The notes under the pieces: generated by a model
Told to the model about the DNA's origin: nothing
Databases searched by the model: none
The model's input: only the letters and a program-made list of their open reading frames with translations
Assembly: GCF_009380165.1 (NCBI RefSeq)
Contig: NZ_WHUF01000001.1
Coordinates: forward strand, 434,001-498,000
Direction: 5' to 3'
Source of the DNA: Rugamonas rivuli
GTDB lineage: Bacteria > Pseudomonadota > Gammaproteobacteria > Burkholderiales > Burkholderiaceae_D
DNA: 64,000 bases
Part shown: piece after piece, positions 44,646 to 53,502 of the stretch
Position numbering within the stretch: position 1 is the stretch's first letter
Layout: every line of letters begins with the position of its first letter
Translations under genes and position numbers: made by a program

Positions 44646-45458
44646 TTACATGCGTGGTTCGCCGGTATTGCTGTTGACGGCGATGGACTGGCCTGGAGGC
44701 GTGCTCATCTGCACACGGTGTTCCTGGCCACGGTAGTTGTACGTCACATCCCAGTATTCCGGCTTGGGATTGCTGACATTTTCACAGCGGCGCACGTCGC
44801 GTGCATAGCTTTGCTGGCCACTGTTGTTGGCCATATTGTTGCCGATGGCCGCGCCCGCTACTGCGCCGCCGGCCGTCGCCACGTCACGACCCGTGCCGCC
44901 GCCCACCTGGTGCCCCAGGATGCCGCCGATCAGGGCGCCGGCAATGACGCCGCCGACGTTGGTGCCGCTACGGGCAGGTTCGGCCACTTGCTGGCTTTCG
45001 ACCCAGCAGCGTTGTTCCGGCGTGCCGACCACGGCGCGTACCGAGGTGACAGGCACTTCGACCAAGCGCTCGCTTGGACGGCGGCGGTATTCATAGGTCG
45101 GCTGCGGCAGTGGCGCCGGCGCCTCGTTGGCGTAGCTGGCGCGCTTGCCCACGGGACGAACCGACGAAATGCGGTCGTTCATGCCCATGCCGCGCAGCGA
45201 CTCGTAGCTGCCGCGGCGCAGCACCATGCAGTTGCCGCGGAAGTTGGCGTCGTCGCAGACTTCCCACTGGCCGCGGTCGACCACGACGGAAGAGGCGCGG
45301 TCGTTGAAGCCGTTGCGCGTGAAGTCGCGTACCTGCTGGTTGGCGGTGAAGGTGCGGCCGCGCCAGCCGTCGTTCTCGTAAAACGTGATTTGCGCCATGG
45401 CTTGCGACGCCAGCGTCAGCGTAGCGATTGCCATTGCGATGTTGAGGGGCTTGTTCAT
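44646..45458 (-). CDS. Beta/gamma-crystallin and glycine-zipper envelope protein
   Basis: A 270-residue exported protein with a signal peptide (cleavage after SQAMA). Residues about 24-105 form two beta/gamma-crystallin Greek-key repeats (ITFYENDGWRGRTF, then WEVCDDANFRGNCMVLRRGS). A glycine-zipper segment follows (GGVIAGALIGGILGHQVGGG ... GGAVAGAAIG), as in 17-kDa-antigen-like outer-membrane proteins. Crystallin repeats often bind calcium. Probably an envelope stress or structural protein; function is not established. Confidence 0.88.
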   Translation of the reverse strand: MNKPLNIAMAIATLTLASQAMAQITFYENDGWRGRTFTANQQVRDFTRNGFNDRASSVVVDRGQWEVCDDANFRGNCMVLRRGSYESLRGMGMNDRISSVRPVGKRASYANEAPAPLPQPTYEYRRRPSERLVEVPVTSVRAVVGTPEQRCWVESQQVAEPARSGTNVGGVIAGALIGGILGHQVGGGTGRDVATAGGAVAGAAIGNNMANNSGQQSYARDVRRCENVSNPKPEYWDVTYNYRGQEHRVQMSTPPGQSIAVNSNTGEPRM

Positions 45459-45564
45459 GTTTCATCCTTTTATAGTTATTCGAGCACCTGCAGAATGACC
45501 CCTTTGCAGCGGTCTATCTGTGCGGTCGACAACATAAGAGGATGGCCGTGAATTGATGCGGTTT

Positions 45565-46023
45565 TTACGGTTCGACCGAATGGGCGCGCTTCAGGCAGCG
45601 CAGCACGAAGGTCGAACGGCTGTGGCGCAAGCCGGGCAGCTTGTACAGTTTGCGGCGCAGGAACTCCTCGTAGCCAGCCGTGCCGGCTACCGCCACCTTG
45701 ATCAGATAGTCGTACTCGCCGGTCAGCAGATAGGCCTCCATCACTTCCGGCAGGTCGGCCAGCGCCTGGCCGAATTTCTCGAAGATGTCGTCGTCGTGGC
45801 GGTCCAGCGTGACTTCGATGATCACCGTATCCGGATAGCCGAGCGCGGTCTGGCTGAGCAGGGCGGTGTAGCCTTCGATCATGCCGCCGTCCTCCAGCGC
45901 CCGCACGCGGTTCCAGCACGGCGTGGTGGACAGGCCGACTTTCTCCGCCAGCTTGGTGTTGCTGAGGCGGCCGTCGCGGCGTAGTTCGCGCAAGATCTTA
46001 CGGTCGAGTTCGTCGATTTCCAT
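45565..46023 (-). CDS. Lrp/AsnC-family regulator
   Basis: A 152-residue Lrp-type regulator from the ATG at 46023 (MEIDELDRKILREL). The winged helix contains LSNTKLAEKVGLSTTPCWNR, and the C-terminal RAM/ACT domain includes VMEAYLLTGEYDYLIKV. Length and motifs are typical. It is divergent from the small ACT protein at 46150 and likely responds to an amino acid; the target is unknown. Confidence 0.93.
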   Translation of the reverse strand: MEIDELDRKILRELRRDGRLSNTKLAEKVGLSTTPCWNRVRALEDGGMIEGYTALLSQTALGYPDTVIIEVTLDRHDDDIFEKFGQALADLPEVMEAYLLTGEYDYLIKVAVAGTAGYEEFLRRKLYKLPGLRHSRSTFVLRCLKRAHSVEP

Positions 46024-46149
46024 GCGATGTACCTGTAAAAGATGAATATTCCTCATATTTTACAGTGACTGGAAGAATCTACTGAGCCATGCCAATAATC
46101 GAGCAAAACAAGGAAGCCTATTTTGCAGCTTCGCGGATATTCTGGTTGC

Positions 46150-46431
46150 ATGAATACCACACAAAAAAGCTACCGATTTTGCGTCGAACAGGACGCCCCC
46201 ATCGCCACGCTGGAAGCCGTGCTGGCGATAGTGCGCCGTCTGGGACTGGAGCTGCGCAGCCTGCGCACCACCCTGCATCCGCAGGGCATGGACGTGCAGA
46301 TCCGGCTGGCGGCGGACGATGAGGAACCGCTGACGCTCTGCCGCATGCGGCTCAACAACGTGGTGGGGATACTGGCGGTGCGGGAGATGCCATCGCTGGT
46401 GGCATCTCCGCAGCGGACTGCGGCTGGCTGA
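46150..46431 (+). CDS. Stand-alone ACT-domain protein, IlvM-like
   Basis: A 93-residue protein starting MNTTQKSYRFCVEQDA. The pattern LEAVLAIVRRLGLELRSLRT ... QIRLAADDEEPLTLCRMRLN followed by VVGILAVREM resembles the ACT domain of IlvM, the small acetolactate synthase subunit. No large subunit is near, and it faces an Lrp gene. It may be an orphan amino-acid-binding regulator. Its stop is 2 bp from the stop of the convergent permease gene. Confidence 0.7.
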   Translation: MNTTQKSYRFCVEQDAPIATLEAVLAIVRRLGLELRSLRTTLHPQGMDVQIRLAADDEEPLTLCRMRLNNVVGILAVREMPSLVASPQRTAAG

Positions 46432-46433
46432 GC

Positions 46434-47732
46434 TCAGCCCTTCAGGTAGGTGTACTTGAACAGGAACAGCGCGGCGATCACCCACACCACCGGCTTGACC
46501 TGGCGTGCCTGGCCGGTCAGCAGCTTGAGGCCGGCGTAGGTGATGAAGCCGAAGGCGATGCCGTGGGCGATGGAGTAGGTGAACGGTATCACCAGCGCGG
46601 TGATCGCGGCCGGCACGCTCTCGGTGGTGTCGCTCCAGTCGACATCGACCAGGTCGCGCAGCATCAGGCAGGCGACAAACAGCAGGGCCGGCGCGGTGGC
46701 GTAGGCCGGCACCACGCCGGCGATCGGGGCGAAGAACAAGGCCGCCAAAAACAGCAGCGCCACCACCAGCGCCGTCAGCCCGGTGCGGCCGCCGGCCTGC
46801 ACGCCGGCCGCGCTTTCCAGGTAGGCCGTGGTGCTCGACGTGCCCAGCACGGAGCCGGCCACGATGGCGCAGCTGTCGGCCAGCAGCGCCTTGTTCAGGC
46901 GTTTCATTTTTCCGTCGACCAGCAGGCCGCCACGGCTGGCTACACCCATCAGCGTGCCCGTCGCATCGAACAGCTCGACCAGGAAGAACACCAGCACCAC
47001 GTTGAACAAACCCAGCGAGGTGGCGCCTTTCAGGTCGAACTGGAACAAGGTCGGCGCCAGCGACGGCGGCAACGACATGAAGCCGTGGAAGGTATTCCCG
47101 CCGAAGAAGAAGCTCATGATCGTCACCACCACGATGCCGATCAGCAGCGCGCCCGGCACGCGCAGGCGGTCCAGCGTGACGATCAGCAGGAAGCCGAAGA
47201 TGGCCATGATGGTTTGCGGCTTGTGCATGTCGCCCACGCGCACCAGCGTCTCGGGGCTGGCGACCACCAGGCCGGCGCTCTTCATGGCGATCAGCGCCAG
47301 GAACAGGCCCAGGCCCACGGTGATGGCGACCCGCAGCGAGTGTGGTATCCCGTTGACGATCAATTCCCGCACCTTGAACACGCTGACCAGGATGAACAGG
47401 CAGCCGGAGATGAACACGGCGCCCAGCGCCGACTGCCAGGGCACGCCCATGCCCAGCACCACGGCGTAGGCGAAGTAGGCGTTCAGGCCCATGCCCGGCG
47501 CCATGCCGATCGGGTAGTTGGCGTACAGGCCCATGATGATGGTGCCCAGCGCGGCCGCCAGGCAGGTGGCGACGAACACGGCGTCCTTCGGCACGCCGGC
47601 GTCGCCCAGGATGGCCGGGTTGACGAAGATGATGTACGCCATCGTCAGGAAGGTGGTGATGCCCGCTACGACTTCGGTGCGGACGTTGCTGCCGTGCTCA
47701 GTGAGCTTGAAAAATTTGTCGGCTGGCGACAT
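46434..47732 (-). CDS. Purine permease, AzgA type, second copy
   Basis: A 432-residue paralogue of the permease at 37928-39229, with the same signatures (VAGITTFLTMAYIIFVNPAI, NYPIGMAPGMGLNAYFAY, FFLVELFDATGTLMGVASRG). The start codon follows GGGAGAA. It likely imports adenine, guanine or hypoxanthine. It lies away from the purine operon, so it may differ in regulation or substrate preference. Confidence 0.92.
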   Translation of the reverse strand: MSPADKFFKLTEHGSNVRTEVVAGITTFLTMAYIIFVNPAILGDAGVPKDAVFVATCLAAALGTIIMGLYANYPIGMAPGMGLNAYFAYAVVLGMGVPWQSALGAVFISGCLFILVSVFKVRELIVNGIPHSLRVAITVGLGLFLALIAMKSAGLVVASPETLVRVGDMHKPQTIMAIFGFLLIVTLDRLRVPGALLIGIVVVTIMSFFFGGNTFHGFMSLPPSLAPTLFQFDLKGATSLGLFNVVLVFFLVELFDATGTLMGVASRGGLLVDGKMKRLNKALLADSCAIVAGSVLGTSSTTAYLESAAGVQAGGRTGLTALVVALLFLAALFFAPIAGVVPAYATAPALLFVACLMLRDLVDVDWSDTTESVPAAITALVIPFTYSIAHGIAFGFITYAGLKLLTGQARQVKPVVWVIAALFLFKYTYLKG

Positions 47733-47888
47733 GTGCGTTCTCCCTGATTGCGTCGAGGCCGAAGAATATCATGGGGTGGAGATTCTTCGCAGAATTGCTT
47801 CTTGCACAAAAAGATGTAAAAATGAAAAAAACCAGAATAAAACGCTATCTTTCGCTTTCTTCCCCAGCACAGCGTACAGGCCACCACT

Positions 47889-48242
47889 ATGGAACTTCAG
47901 CCGCAGCAATCGGGCCGCACTCTGGTGCTGAGCCCAGCAGGGCGCATCGATCATACCCATGCCGATGCCTTCAAACTCGCGCTGGATCCGCACCTGCGCG
48001 ACTGTACCAAGGATGGCGTGGCGCTGGTGATCGATTTCAGCGGCGTCAACTACATCAGCAGCATAGGCCTGCGGGCCTTGATGGTGGCGATCAAGCAGGT
48101 CAAGGCGCAGGGCGGGCGCATGGTGCTGGCGGCCTTGCAACCGCTGGTGCTGGAGGTGTTCACCATCAGCCGCTTCGACATGCTGTTTGAAATCTTCCCG
48201 GACCGCGATGCGGCGCTGGCGGCCGTCGGCGGCGCCTCATGA
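47889..48242 (+). CDS. STAS-domain anti-sigma factor antagonist (RsbV-like)
   Basis: A 117-residue single STAS domain. It starts MELQPQQSGRTLVLSPAGRI and has the phospho-acceptor region FSGVNYISSIGLRALMVAIK, where Ser58 or Ser59 would be phosphorylated by an RsbW-type kinase. A candidate kinase is encoded at 52412-52831 and a PP2C phosphatase at 49216-51327. Its TGA overlaps the next start as ATGA, so it is coupled to the MBL-fold gene. Confidence 0.93.
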   Translation: MELQPQQSGRTLVLSPAGRIDHTHADAFKLALDPHLRDCTKDGVALVIDFSGVNYISSIGLRALMVAIKQVKAQGGRMVLAALQPLVLEVFTISRFDMLFEIFPDRDAALAAVGGAS

Positions 48243-49207
48243 AGGCGCGCATCTGGGGCGCGCGCGGCTCGCTGCCGGTGGCGCTGAACCATAAGCAGAT
48301 CCGCGCCAAGCTGGTGACGGCGCTCGAAGGCGCCATCGGCCGCGGGCTCGATACGCCGGACAAGGTGGCGTCGTATATCGATAACGACCTGGGCTTCGAG
48401 GTGCGCGGCACTTACGGCGGCAATTCCAGCTGCGTGGAGGTCGAGGTCTGGAATCCGGACTCCGTCTACGAGCACATCATCCTGGACCTGGGCTCGGGCG
48501 TGCGCGCGCTGGCCGGCGCCAAGCTGGCCCGCTACGGCCCCGCCAAGCCGCAGACCTACCATGTGTTCATGTCCCATCTTCACTGGGACCACATCATGGG
48601 CTTCCCGTTCTTCACGCCGGCCTACATACCGGGCAACCGCATCGTCATCTACGGCTGTCACGCAGAGCTGGAAACCGCGTTCCGCCGCCAGCAGGAGCCG
48701 ATCAGCTTCCCGGTCGGCTTCCACCAACTGGGCGCGGCCATCGAGTTCGTGCAGATGGAACCCGGCGTGCCGCTGCAACTGCATGACGTGACGATCACCG
48801 CCAAGCTGCAGCTGCACGCGGGCGACTCCTATGGCTACCGTCTGGAGCATGGCGGTAAGACCATGGTCTACAGCACCGACTCCGAACACAAGCTCGATAA
48901 CGCCGCCGAACGCGTGGCCTTCGTCGACTTCTTCCGCGACGCCGATCTGGTGATCTTCGACGCCATGTATTCGCTGGCCGATTCGATTTCGGTCAAGGCC
49001 GACTGGGGCCACTCCAGCAACGTGGTCGGCGTGGAGTTGTGCCAGCTGGCGGGCGTGCACCAGCTTTGCCTGTTCCACCACGAGCCTATCTACGACGACG
49101 CGCAAATCGCCCGCGTGCTGGCCGAGACGCGGCGCTATGCCGAGATCACCGGCGAAGCGCCGCTGGACATCGTCTCCGCCTACGACGGCATGGAAATCGA
49201 ACTGTAA
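48239..49207 (+). CDS. MBL-fold metallohydrolase in a partner-switch operon
   Basis: A 322-residue metallo-beta-lactamase-fold protein. Metal ligands are in MSHLHWDHIMGFPF (HxHxDH), YSTDSEH and FHHEPIYDD. The N-terminal IWGARGSLPVA and TYGGNSSCVEV resemble phosphodiesterase-like MBL proteins. It is translationally coupled to the STAS gene and lies 8 bp before the CHASE2-PP2C gene. Substrate unknown; a nucleotide second messenger is conceivable. Confidence 0.88.
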   Translation: MKARIWGARGSLPVALNHKQIRAKLVTALEGAIGRGLDTPDKVASYIDNDLGFEVRGTYGGNSSCVEVEVWNPDSVYEHIILDLGSGVRALAGAKLARYGPAKPQTYHVFMSHLHWDHIMGFPFFTPAYIPGNRIVIYGCHAELETAFRRQQEPISFPVGFHQLGAAIEFVQMEPGVPLQLHDVTITAKLQLHAGDSYGYRLEHGGKTMVYSTDSEHKLDNAAERVAFVDFFRDADLVIFDAMYSLADSISVKADWGHSSNVVGVELCQLAGVHQLCLFHHEPIYDDAQIARVLAETRRYAEITGEAPLDIVSAYDGMEIEL

Positions 49208-49215
49208 GCGCGGCC

Positions 49216-51327
49216 ATGCTGCTCCGCTTGCAAACCCAGGCCCTGGGCGGCGTGCGCGCAGGCCAGGGCCGGCCGCTTGCGCTGGTGCTGGCGTGTTTGC
49301 TGGCCTTGGCCCTGGCGGTCGGCGGCGATGGTCCGCTGCCGTCGCTGCGCCTGGCGCTGTTCAACGCCTACCAGCTGCATCTGCCGCGCCAGCGCGCATC
49401 GGGACCGGTGCAGATCATCGCCATCGACGAGGCTTCGCTCAAGGAGTTCGGCCAGTGGCCGTGGCCGCGCACGCGCCTCACCGAGCTGATAGAACACATC
49501 AACGCCCAGCAGCCGCTGGCCATCGGCCTCGATATCCTGATGCCGGAGCCGGACACCACTTCGCCCGAAGCGCTGGCCTCGCGCCTGTCGCCCGGGCCTC
49601 TGCGCGACAGCCTGGCGGCGCTGCCCGCATACGATGACGTACTCGCTGCGGCCATGCGGCGCGCGCCCGTGGTGCTGGGCGCGGCCGGCTTTGCGCACCC
49701 CGAACCCGGCACCAGCGATGCGCTGCGCGTGTGGCCCGTGCACGTGAAGGTGTCGCCGTCGTCCTTGCCGGTGATGCGCTTTCCGCAGGCGATGTCCAGC
49801 CTTCCGCTGTTGCAGGCGGCCGCGCGGGGGCAGGGCTTGTTGTCGGTGAACTTGGAGAAGGGCATCGTGCGGCGCGCGCCGTTGCTGGGCGCTGTGGGCG
49901 ATACACTGGTGCCGGCACTGTCGATGGAATTGCTGCGCGTGGCCACCGGCAGCTCGGCGCTGGAGGTCGACGCCGATGCCGACGGCGTCCGCAGCGTGTC
50001 TGTCGGCGACCTGCACGTGCCGACTTCCCCTGACGGCGCGGTGTGGGTCAACTTCTCGGCGCCGGCGATGGACCGCTATGTCTCCGCGCTGGATGTGATG
50101 CGCGGCCGTCTCGATCCCTCGGCGCTGCAGAACAAGATCGTCATCGTCGCCATGACGGGACTGGGCCTGACCGATTACAAGACCAATGCGCGCGGCGACT
50201 TCATGCCCGGCGTGGATACGCATGCGCAGATGATAGAAAGCTTCTTCGACGGCGCCTTCCTGCGCCGGCCGCCGGCTATGCGCTGGATTGAAGTGGCGGT
50301 GTTCGGCGCCTGCAGCCTGCTGCTGGTCTGGCTGCTGCCCAAGTTGCGCATGCTGGTGGCAGTGCCGCTGGGCTGCGCCATCGTGGCGGGCCTGTTCGGC
50401 GGCGGCGCCTTGCTGTTCGCCCGCGCCGGACTGCTGTTCGACGCGGCTGCCGTGTCCTGCGCCTTTGGCATGGTGGGATTGAGTCTGTTGACCAGCATGC
50501 TGACGGCTGCCGTGCGTGACCGCAAGCAAAGCGAGCGTGCCTTGCAGGTGGCGCGGGTCTCGGCCGCCAAGACCGCCGGCGAACTGGGCGCCGCGCGCCG
50601 CATCCAGATGGCGACCTTGCCGCAGGCCGCGTTGTCCTTCCCCGGCGAGACGCGCTTCGCATTGGAGGCACTGCTGGAACCTGCACGCGAAGTGGGCGGC
50701 GACCTGTATGACTTCTTCATGCTGGACCGCGACCGCGTGTTCTTCATGGTCGGCGATGTATCCGGCAAGGGCTTGCCGGCCAGCCTGTTCATGGTGGTGG
50801 CGAAGGCGCTATCGAAAAGCATCGCGCTGCGCGGCCCCTGGGAGATGGCCGCCATCATGAACGGCGCCAATCGCGAGCTGACGCGCGAGAATCCCGAGAT
50901 GTTGTTCGTCACAAGCGTGGCCGGCATACTGGACGCCGTCAGCGGCCAGGTCTTTCTGTGCAACGCCGGCCACGATGCGCCGCGCCGCCTCACGGTGGAC
51001 GGCCGCGTCGAACACCTGCAAGCGGCCGACGGCCCGCCGCTGTGCGTGATGGACGATTTCGAATATCCGGTGCAGCACTACCAGCTGCGGGCGGGCGAGT
51101 GCCTGTGCCTGACCACCGACGGCATCAACGAGGCCATGGACGAAGCGGGGAATTTGTACGGCAACGAGCGGCTGGACCGCCTGCTGGCGGCGCTGCCCGC
51201 AACGGCGGCCGCCACGCCGGCGGCGGTGGTGCAGGCGGTGCGCGATGACGTGCGTCTGCACGTGGGCAAGGCCGAGCCGTCGGACGACCTGACCTTGCTG
51301 GTGCTGCGCTGGGACGGCGTGGCCTGA
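49216..51327 (+). CDS. CHASE2 sensor with PP2C/SpoIIE phosphatase
   Basis: A 703-residue membrane protein. One N-terminal helix is followed by an extracytoplasmic CHASE2 domain (about 35-295, with QIIAIDEASLKEFGQWPWPR). Three transmembrane helices come next (about 310-400), then a short coiled coil. The PP2C/SpoIIE domain has EVGGDLYDFFML, GDVSGKGLPASLFM, TDGINEAMDEAG and SDDLTLLVL with the metal-binding aspartates. It likely dephosphorylates the STAS protein two genes upstream in response to an envelope signal. Confidence 0.94.
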   Translation: MLLRLQTQALGGVRAGQGRPLALVLACLLALALAVGGDGPLPSLRLALFNAYQLHLPRQRASGPVQIIAIDEASLKEFGQWPWPRTRLTELIEHINAQQPLAIGLDILMPEPDTTSPEALASRLSPGPLRDSLAALPAYDDVLAAAMRRAPVVLGAAGFAHPEPGTSDALRVWPVHVKVSPSSLPVMRFPQAMSSLPLLQAAARGQGLLSVNLEKGIVRRAPLLGAVGDTLVPALSMELLRVATGSSALEVDADADGVRSVSVGDLHVPTSPDGAVWVNFSAPAMDRYVSALDVMRGRLDPSALQNKIVIVAMTGLGLTDYKTNARGDFMPGVDTHAQMIESFFDGAFLRRPPAMRWIEVAVFGACSLLLVWLLPKLRMLVAVPLGCAIVAGLFGGGALLFARAGLLFDAAAVSCAFGMVGLSLLTSMLTAAVRDRKQSERALQVARVSAAKTAGELGAARRIQMATLPQAALSFPGETRFALEALLEPAREVGGDLYDFFMLDRDRVFFMVGDVSGKGLPASLFMVVAKALSKSIALRGPWEMAAIMNGANRELTRENPEMLFVTSVAGILDAVSGQVFLCNAGHDAPRRLTVDGRVEHLQAADGPPLCVMDDFEYPVQHYQLRAGECLCLTTDGINEAMDEAGNLYGNERLDRLLAALPATAAATPAAVVQAVRDDVRLHVGKAEPSDDLTLLVLRWDGVA

Positions 51328-51915
51328 TCAGCGCACGCGGATTTCCACGCGGCGGTTGCGCGGCTCGTCGACACCGTCGGCCGTGGGCACCAGCAGTTCA
51401 CGCTCGCCGCGTCCCTGCACGGCGATGCGGTCTTCCGCGATGCCTACCTCCACCAACAGGCGCTTGACGGTGGCGGCGCGGCGCAGCGACAGCTCGTCGT
51501 TGTATTCGCGCTTGGCGACGGTGTCGGTGTGGCCGATGACGATGATCTCCGGCGCGGGGCGCGAGGCCAGCTGCGCTTTGATGTCCACCAGCCGGGCCGC
51601 CGATTCCGGCACCAGCGTGTCGCTGTCGGTGATGAAGTACAGCGTGAACACGGCGGCCCGTTGCGGCAGCGCCGACAGCGTGGCATCGTATTGTTTGGCG
51701 ATGGCGGCGCTGTCGCCGGTGGCGGTGGTCGCGCCTTTGCTATCGATGGCAGCGATCTGGTAGGGCTTGTCGAGCACCGTCTCGACGCCGGCGGTGGTGA
51801 TGATGACCGCGCTGGCCTTGCCGTCCTGGCTGGGCAGCAGGGTGATTTGCTCGGTCGGCGTGCGCTGCTGCGAGACGGCGGCCAGCAGGCAGGCGATCCA
51901 GATCAGCATGACCAT
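51328..51915 (-). CDS. OmpA-family peptidoglycan-binding protein
   Basis: A 195-residue protein with an N-terminal signal or anchor (MLIWIACLLAAVS). Its C-terminal OmpA-like domain has TLYFITDSDTLVPESAARL, IIVIGHTDTVAKREYNDELS and NRRVEIRV, which should hold peptidoglycan. It begins 3 bp after the FecR-domain gene, forming a two-gene operon convergent with the CHASE2-PP2C gene. A role in envelope sensing with that sensor is plausible. Confidence 0.9.
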   Translation of the reverse strand: MVMLIWIACLLAAVSQQRTPTEQITLLPSQDGKASAVIITTAGVETVLDKPYQIAAIDSKGATTATGDSAAIAKQYDATLSALPQRAAVFTLYFITDSDTLVPESAARLVDIKAQLASRPAPEIIVIGHTDTVAKREYNDELSLRRAATVKRLLVEVGIAEDRIAVQGRGERELLVPTADGVDEPRNRRVEIRVR

Positions 51916-51918
51916 GCT

Positions 51919-52371
51919 TTATTCTCCGTCTTTGACGTCGATGAGGAATTCTGTACCGCGCACGCCCAGGATGGAGGTCGGTGTGCGGAACTGCACCGCC
52001 CCCGGCGATTGCTTGGACAGTTTGCCGGAGATGACGCCCAGCGTACCGCGCTTGACGGTTGCATTCAGCACGCCTTCATGCGAGGTCGGATCGAAAGCGT
52101 ATTTTTCCAGCCACACGTTGCTGTTCGGGCCCACCGCCAGCAGCGTTTCGTCGCGCAGCGTGATGCCCACGCTGCCGTCGGCGCCGGTGACGACGCGGTC
52201 GCTGGCCATCAGCGCGGCGCCCGCCGCCGCCGGCGTCTGTTTTCCCGCTCGCTCTATGGAGGCGGCGCCCTTGGTGGTCTTGACCATGCCGGCCGGCTGC
52301 TCGGCGGCGCAGACGCCGGTCATGAAGAGGGCCAGGGCCGCTGTGGCAGCGGCGACTTTTAAGTTTCGCAT
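51919..52371 (-). CDS. FecR-domain periplasmic protein
   Basis: A 150-residue exported protein (signal ending TGVCAAEQ) consisting of one FecR domain: VVTGADGSVGITLRDETLLA, GTLGVISGKLSK and TPTSILGVRGTEFLI. The ATG at 52371 follows AGGAG. There is no TonB receptor or ECF sigma gene, so this is not a siderophore system. FecR-domain proteins also accompany CHASE2 sensors, as here, where they may supply or modulate the periplasmic signal. Confidence 0.9.
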   Translation of the reverse strand: MRNLKVAAATAALALFMTGVCAAEQPAGMVKTTKGAASIERAGKQTPAAAGAALMASDRVVTGADGSVGITLRDETLLAVGPNSNVWLEKYAFDPTSHEGVLNATVKRGTLGVISGKLSKQSPGAVQFRTPTSILGVRGTEFLIDVKDGE

Positions 52372-52411
52372 GTTGCTTCTCCTGAGGTGAGCATTCCGAT
52401 AATATGCTTGA

Positions 52412-52831
52412 ATGGACAGAAAAGAAACCGGTGTTGCGCATCTGCTGCGGTTTCCCGCGCGACTGGACGCGGTGCCCGGCGCGATGTCGTTTGCGGCGAT
52501 GGCGCTGCAACAGGCTGGCCTGGGGCCGAGCGTGGTCGCGCGCGCCGAGTTGATACTGGAAGAGCTGCTGCGCAACAGCATCCTGCACGGCCATGGCGGC
52601 GACAGCGCACATTCGGTCTGGGTCGGCGTGGAAGGCGCGCTGCTGGTGTATGAGGACGAGGCGCCTGCCTTCGATCCGCTGACCCAGGGACCGCCGCCAC
52701 CCGATCCGGTGCGGCCGGTCGAAGATCAGCAAGTGGGCGGCATCGGCCTGCTGCTGATACGGCAGTTGGGCAGCGCGGTGGCATATCGCTATTCCGGGGG
52801 ACGCAACCGCATCGAGATCGTCTTACAATAG
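52412..52831 (+). CDS. RsbW-like serine kinase / anti-sigma factor (HATPase)
   Basis: A 139-residue GHKL ATPase. It has an N-box (EELLRNSILHG), a G1-like EDEAPAFDPL and a G2 box GGIGLLLIRQL. Such proteins phosphorylate STAS antagonists and bind a sigma factor or another target. It diverges from the FecR gene with 40 bp between starts. With the STAS and PP2C genes it completes a partner-switching set. No sigma factor is encoded nearby. Confidence 0.9.
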   Translation: MDRKETGVAHLLRFPARLDAVPGAMSFAAMALQQAGLGPSVVARAELILEELLRNSILHGHGGDSAHSVWVGVEGALLVYEDEAPAFDPLTQGPPPPDPVRPVEDQQVGGIGLLLIRQLGSAVAYRYSGGRNRIEIVLQ

Positions 52832-52860
52832 CGGCTGTCACCAACCAACAGGATTCATGC

Positions 52861-53502
52861 ATGAGCGAGTTTTCCAGCGATATCTATACCGAACCGTCCA
52901 CCATCGACGTCAACACCCTCGACAACCTCGGCCCGCTGGCGCCGATGGCGGGGATCTGGAAAGGTGAGCGCGGCCTCGATATCAAACCGAAGGCGGATGG
53001 TCCGCGCAAGCAGGCCTACGTCGAGCGTATCGAGCTGTATCCCATCGATCCCGTGACCAACGGCCCGCAGCTTTTCTACGGCCTGCGCTACCTGATCATC
53101 ATCAACAAGCCAGGCCAGGCCAAGACCTACCACGAGCAGGTAGGCTACTGGCTGTGGGAGCCGGCCACCAGCACCGTGATCCAGACGCTGGGCATTCCGC
53201 GCGGGCAGATCGCCATGGCCTCGGCCGTGGTGGCGCCGGACGCGAAGGAGTTCGAACTGGTGGCGCGGCTGGAGTCCGATACCTACGGCATCCGTTCCAA
53301 TCCCTTCCTGGAGTATGGCTTCAAGACCGTCGAGTACCGCATCAAGGTGACGATCAACGACGACGGCACCTGGGGCTACGAGGAAGATACGGTGATGATG
53401 ATACGCGGCCAGGAAGAACCCTTCCACCACGTCGACCGCAACCTGCTGTTCAAGGTCGCCGAGCCTGTCGCGAATCCGATGGCGACTGGCGTCCCGGCCT
53501 AG
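52861..53502 (+). CDS. Heme-binding beta-barrel protein (nitrobindin/THAP4-like)
   Basis: A 213-residue protein of the FABP-like heme-binding family (DUF1794). Typical stretches are LAPMAGIWKGERGLD, TYHEQVGYWLWEP and IQTLGIPRGQ; a C-terminal HHVDRNLLFKV may hold the proximal His. Relatives bind ferric heme and nitric oxide or peroxynitrite. It starts 30 bp after the HATPase gene. Its end overlaps the convergent GGDEF gene by 4 bp. Confidence 0.85.
   Translation: MSEFSSDIYTEPSTIDVNTLDNLGPLAPMAGIWKGERGLDIKPKADGPRKQAYVERIELYPIDPVTNGPQLFYGLRYLIIINKPGQAKTYHEQVGYWLWEPATSTVIQTLGIPRGQIAMASAVVAPDAKEFELVARLESDTYGIRSNPFLEYGFKTVEYRIKVTINDDGTWGYEEDTVMMIRGQEEPFHHVDRNLLFKVAEPVANPMATGVPA

Noticed and set aside
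48239..49207. MBL-fold protein as a beta-lactamase resistance gene
   Set aside because: The fold is shared by many hydrolases. Gene neighbours and the N-terminal pattern point to signalling, and no beta-lactamase-specific features were seen.
51919..52371. FecR-domain protein as part of an iron siderophore regulator
   Set aside because: There is no ECF sigma factor or TonB-dependent receptor, and the protein is only a signal peptide plus FecR domain. It fits the CHASE2 context better.
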